Positions 6,059 to 8,055 of a stretch of 8,055 nucleotides of DNA are shown here, piece by piece. The notes under the pieces were generated by a model that saw nothing but the letters and a program-made list of their open reading frames with translations, was not told the origin of the DNA and ran no database searches. Within the stretch, counting starts at the first letter, position 1. Each line of letters begins with the position of its first letter. The stretch is from a bacterium. Lineage in GTDB: Bacteria > Acidobacteriota > Blastocatellia > Pyrinomonadales > Pyrinomonadaceae. Position numbers and translations under genes: made by a program. The stretch lies in assembly GCA_029945985.1 (NCBI GenBank), contig JAQSDP010000046.1, positions 1 through 8,055 of the forward strand, written 5' to 3'.

Positions 6059-6508
6059 GTGACCGACGAAAAACGAGTGGAAATTCCAAAAAAAAAGTTC
6101 GCCAGCGTACATAATTTAGATGACGCGTTCGAGCGTGAACTGAAAGCTGCGTGCCGGCCGCTGACATTCATCTCGGAAACCGATGCGGAAGTGACCCCGT
6201 TCACGGCGGAAAAGCCCTCGAACAGATCTCTCAGCGGATATCTAGCCTCGCTTGAGATCACGTCCGATAATATCGAGGAAGTAGGATTCGAAGAATTTTT
6301 CGACCGTCTGACATCTGAAAAAGACTGGCACGGCCCACGTGAGAAGAAACGGTCACAGCAGTGGTCAAAGCTTCGCGGTGTACTTGAGGAAAATCTGGAG
6401 AGCCTTCGAGTGATCAGGGTCGGAAGGATCCAGTTAGAGATCTTCATCGCCGGAATGGATGCAACAGGCCGGCTAGCAGGCGTGAAAACAAAAGCGATAG
6501 AAACTTAG
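6059..6508 (+). CDS. Nuclease A inhibitor-like protein (NuiA family)
   Basis: This 149-residue cytoplasmic protein resembles NuiA, the Anabaena inhibitor of the sugar-nonspecific nuclease NucA (about 135 residues). Family features visible are ISETDAE (38-44), the acidic helix FEEFFDRLTSEKDWHGPRE (77-95), ENLESLRVIRVGRIQLEIFIAGMDATGRLAGVKTK in the C-terminal half (111-145), and an ending in ...ET. As I recall, an acidic residue, a Trp and the terminal Thr of NuiA contact the nuclease. E40, W90 and T149 are the likely equivalents here. The first 15-18 residues are lysine-rich and extra. The start is uncertain: GTG 6059 has no Shine-Dalgarno, and a second GTG at 6077 is possible. No NucA-like nuclease is in the window, so the target is unknown. 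It is divergent from dnaA across the origin-associated gap. Confidence 0.78.
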   Translation: MTDEKRVEIPKKKFASVHNLDDAFERELKAACRPLTFISETDAEVTPFTAEKPSNRSLSGYLASLEITSDNIEEVGFEEFFDRLTSEKDWHGPREKKRSQQWSKLRGVLEENLESLRVIRVGRIQLEIFIAGMDATGRLAGVKTKAIET

Positions 6509-6513
6509 TGCAG

Positions 6514-6550
6514 AGCCCCAAAGGCAGAAGCCTGCGCGACAGCAAGGGCT
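6514..6550. repeat. Putative interspersed repeat fragment downstream of the NuiA-like gene
   Basis: The gap contains CCAAAGGCAGAA (6518-6529), identical to 88-99. It is flanked by AGCCC (6514-6518) and GGGCT (6546-6550), which are complementary, suggesting a short stem-loop. The sequence beyond the 12-mer differs from the first copy, so the two may be members of a family with a shared core. It lies between convergent genes and may also contribute to 3'-end formation. Confidence 0.35.
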
Positions 6551-6574
6551 AACATCAGGTCAACGCAGCTCGTC

Positions 6575-7045
6575 TCACTCAACACTGATATCCATCTCCG
6601 GCAGCGTGATCGGTTCGCTGCCGCTTCGGTTGTCCAATAGAAAAATATAATTTCCCGGTTCGAGTACGCGCGTGATCGTCCCGCGCGGAACCATTCCCGT
6701 CGACACGATCGTCTTCACCTCGCCCCCGGATTTCCACATGTTGAAATCTTCAGCCTTGATGACCGCACTCGCTAATTTGATCTCACTCTTTCCAGTCGTG
6801 AAATATGCTTTCAGTGTCGCCTTGCGATTAAGGTTTATCGGGTAACTAAGTTCGGAGCCCGCCGCCACCTGGCCCGGTCCCTTGAACACCTCACCCTCGG
6901 TCCATTTCGGTTTAACTTCCGCGGCGACACTCCTCTCAGCCGGCGGGTTCACACGGAAGATCTGGATCACCGCAATGATGATGATCACGACCCCAACGAT
7001 CCCCGCCCACGTATAACTCCAAGTTCCTTTTCTCTGTTCGAACAT
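6575..7045 (-). CDS. Membrane-anchored protein of unknown function
   Basis: This 156-residue protein starts with a short basic segment (MFEQRKGTWSYTW) and one strongly hydrophobic helix at about 14-31 (GIVGVVIIIIAVIQIF). It is probably a signal anchor with the remainder outside the cytoplasm. The rest is beta-rich, with alternating hydrophobic residues and a C-terminal LEPGNYIFLLDNRSG (128-142), a pattern seen in extracytoplasmic beta-sandwich domains. No catalytic motif or cysteine is visible and no family is recognised. The ATG at 7043-7045 has AGAAGG only two bases upstream, which is closer than ideal. It lies 80 bp downstream of another small exported protein on the same strand, so co-transcription is possible. 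The stop is followed by the repeat-like sequence at 6514-6550. Confidence 0.75.
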   Translation of the reverse strand: MFEQRKGTWSYTWAGIVGVVIIIIAVIQIFRVNPPAERSVAAEVKPKWTEGEVFKGPGQVAAGSELSYPINLNRKATLKAYFTTGKSEIKLASAVIKAEDFNMWKSGGEVKTIVSTGMVPRGTITRVLEPGNYIFLLDNRSGSEPITLPEMDISVE

Positions 7046-7125
7046 CGCCTTCTAAAATGGATATTCAAGCCTAAATTGATTTAAGCCAACGGTCTTGAAT
7101 TGCACTTGTCGAGTTATGCTGTCCA

Positions 7126-7605
7126 TCAAAACGGCTTCCCTTTTAGCAGGACCGTCTCCATCGATCGATCTCCCAGCCGTGGATTGAACCTATAGACTTC
7201 GTTGTCTCCCCGTTTCATATAAAGGGCCCAATGGTATTTCTCGCGTTCGGGGTCATCGGGCATACCGGAAATGACGTCCGGCTCACAGTCAATGTTTGGG
7301 ACGGCTACTCGGTACCAGCTCGTCTCCACAGTAACCGACATAGTGTCTGGTGACTTATACTTTGTCGCGAAGTAATCGAAGAGCTTGCGTAGATTCCGAT
7401 CGTTGAATGCGGCCGGATCCATGAATACAAAAACTTCTCGAGTATCCTGGTCGGCCCAGTTAGAGGCAATAATGAACTTGAACTTGAGATCAAAGCAACA
7501 GTCGGAATTTTTTGATGAGGCTGATTGTGGAAAAGCTGCCGCCGCTAACGTTCCCACTGCTATCACAAGAAAAAGTAAGTTGACGGTTTTATTAGTCAAA
7601 TTCAT
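7126..7605 (-). CDS. Secreted protein of unknown function
   Basis: This 159-residue protein has a signal peptide at residues 1 to about 24-30 (MNLTNKT, then LLFLVIAVGTLAAAAF, with cleavage near AAA or SAS). The mature part has Cys36-Cys37 and Cys107, which could form a disulfide. It also contains REVFVFMDPAAFNDRNLRKLFDYFATKY (56-83), which looks like a strand followed by an amphipathic helix, then a beta-rich C-terminal half (WALYMKRGDNEVYRF). I do not recognise the family. The ATG at 7603-7605 is supported by AGGATAGG on the minus strand about 7 nt upstream and by the signal peptide beginning there. That ribosome binding site is part of an inverted repeat with 7672-7680. Confidence 0.75.
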   Translation of the reverse strand: MNLTNKTVNLLFLVIAVGTLAAAAFPQSASSKNSDCCFDLKFKFIIASNWADQDTREVFVFMDPAAFNDRNLRKLFDYFATKYKSPDTMSVTVETSWYRVAVPNIDCEPDVISGMPDDPEREKYHWALYMKRGDNEVYRFNPRLGDRSMETVLLKGKPF

Positions 7606-7611
7606 ATCGGG

Positions 7612-7680
7612 CCTATCCTGCTGAGCTCACGTGTAGATACACTAGAAGGTCGTTTGGAATTTTATCATCTCCAGGATAGG
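7612..7680 (-). promoter_or_regulatory. Inverted repeat overlapping the ribosome binding site of the secreted-protein gene
   Basis: CCTATCCTG (7612-7620) and CAGGATAGG (7672-7680) are perfect 9-bp reverse complements. In the minus-strand mRNA the proximal arm carries the Shine-Dalgarno core AGGA just before the start codon. The distal arm could therefore pair with it and block translation, provided transcription starts upstream of 7680. Otherwise it may be a widely spaced operator. Confidence 0.35.
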
Positions 7681-7710
7681 ACTCGGCGGGCAAAAGCCAC
7701 GGTCATTGCA

Positions 7711-7744
7711 CAAACAAAAAAGGACGCGTCCGATAAACGCGCCC
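7711..7744 (-). terminator. Intrinsic terminator of the head-GIN gene
   Basis: On the minus strand GGGCGCGT (7744-7737) pairs with ACGCGTCC (7729-7722), giving 8 bp with one G-T wobble and a 7-nt loop. It is followed by TTTTTTGTTTG. It lies 25 bases past the stop at 7770 and precedes the next gene on the same strand, separating their transcripts. Confidence 0.85.
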
Positions 7745-7769
7745 TAGGTCTTCAGGAGTGAACGAAAAT

Positions 7770-8055
7770 CTATCTCTGAGAAACGCTGCTCGCGCCCGAC
7801 GTGTTCTTTTGTACCTTGGGCGAGCCCAGATAGGTGATGCGGCTTGCGCCCGAGGCGTCGGCGATCAACTCGTTAGCAACGTTTACATTAACCTTGCTCG
7901 CACCGCTCGCTTCGATGTTCGCCGTGGCAGCTGAGAGGCCGCTGAGATCCAACTGGCTCGCGCCGCTGACGTCGACGATCAGGTTTCCGGTCTCGCCCGA
8001 AGCGTTGATCTTCGAAGCTCCGCTAGTATCTACAGCCAACTCGCTGTTGTGCAGA
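7770..8055 (-). CDS. Head GIN domain (DUF2807) protein, C-terminal part, truncated by the window edge
   Basis: The frame is open from the right edge to a TAG at 7770-7772, giving about 94 residues of the C-terminus. It is built of repeating units with an SGAS core (DTSGASKINASG, DVSGASQLDLSG, EASGASKVNVN, DASGASRITYLG, NTSGASSVSQR), spaced about 16-20 residues apart. This is the hallmark of the putative auto-transporter adhesin head GIN domain (DUF2807), a right-handed beta-solenoid. Such proteins usually have a signal peptide and act in the periplasm or on the surface, but their role is poorly known. The N-terminus lies outside the window, and the TTG at 8037-8039 is an internal codon, not the start. 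A terminator follows. Confidence 0.85.
   Translation of the reverse strand, partial: LHNSELAVDTSGASKINASGETGNLIVDVSGASQLDLSGLSAATANIEASGASKVNVNVANELIADASGASRITYLGSPKVQKNTSGASSVSQR

Noticed and set aside
7385..7624. A 79-codon plus-strand frame.
   Set aside because: It is antisense to the secreted protein gene, which has a signal peptide and ribosome site, and no support exists for the plus-strand product.
7722..7731. GGACGCGTCC palindrome as an operator.
   Set aside because: It is part of the hairpin of the intrinsic terminator at 7711-7744, which explains it better.

Overview
The window holds the chromosomal replication initiation locus (dnaA, oriC, dnaN) of a bacterium, with a few accessory genes on each side. 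The organism is most likely a member of the Acidobacteriota, perhaps class Blastocatellia (Pyrinomonadaceae-like). This is inferred from the moderate GC content, the style of the small exported proteins, the head-GIN (DUF2807) protein and the look of the intergenic repeats. No rRNA or other definitive marker is present, so the assignment is tentative.

Layout, left to right. (1) 1-81: the last codons of a plus-strand gene that begins outside the window. (2) 88-180: an imperfect inverted-repeat element that looks like an interspersed repeat. It runs into the leader of a secreted GH20 beta-N-acetylhexosaminidase with a C-terminal PA14-like domain (188-2488, +). (3) 2489-2600: a convergent intergenic gap with a strong intrinsic terminator serving dnaN. 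(4) 2601-3791, minus: dnaN, the sliding clamp, with an unusual hydrophilic insertion near its C-terminus. (5) 3792-4214: the dnaN-dnaA gap, which has the parts of a bacterial origin core: DnaA boxes, a GC-rich spacer, a run of DnaA-trios and an AT-rich flank, in the B. subtilis order. (6) 4215-5663, minus: dnaA. (7) 5664-6058: a second DnaA-box cluster and a perfect 21-bp palindrome, between dnaA and a divergent gene. (8) 6059-6508, plus: a homologue of the nuclease A inhibitor NuiA. (9) 6575-7045 and 7126-7605, both minus: two small exported or membrane-anchored proteins of unknown function. (10) 7711-7744: an intrinsic terminator. (11) 7770-8055, minus: the C-terminal part of a head-GIN domain protein that runs off the right edge.

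How the parts fit together. DnaA binds the box clusters on both sides of its own gene (a bipartite origin). It should open the duplex at the trio/AT-rich segment next to dnaN, and DnaN then acts as the replicase processivity clamp. dnaN is followed directly by a terminator and a convergent gene, so the common dnaN-recF-gyrB continuation is absent. The hexosaminidase and the small exported proteins are independent cell-envelope or secreted functions. No CRISPR array, tRNA, rRNA, transposase or phage gene was seen. The points most worth a second look are the origin architecture, the 21-bp palindrome upstream of dnaA, the NuiA-like gene beside the origin, and an inverted repeat that could mask a ribosome binding site upstream of 7605.
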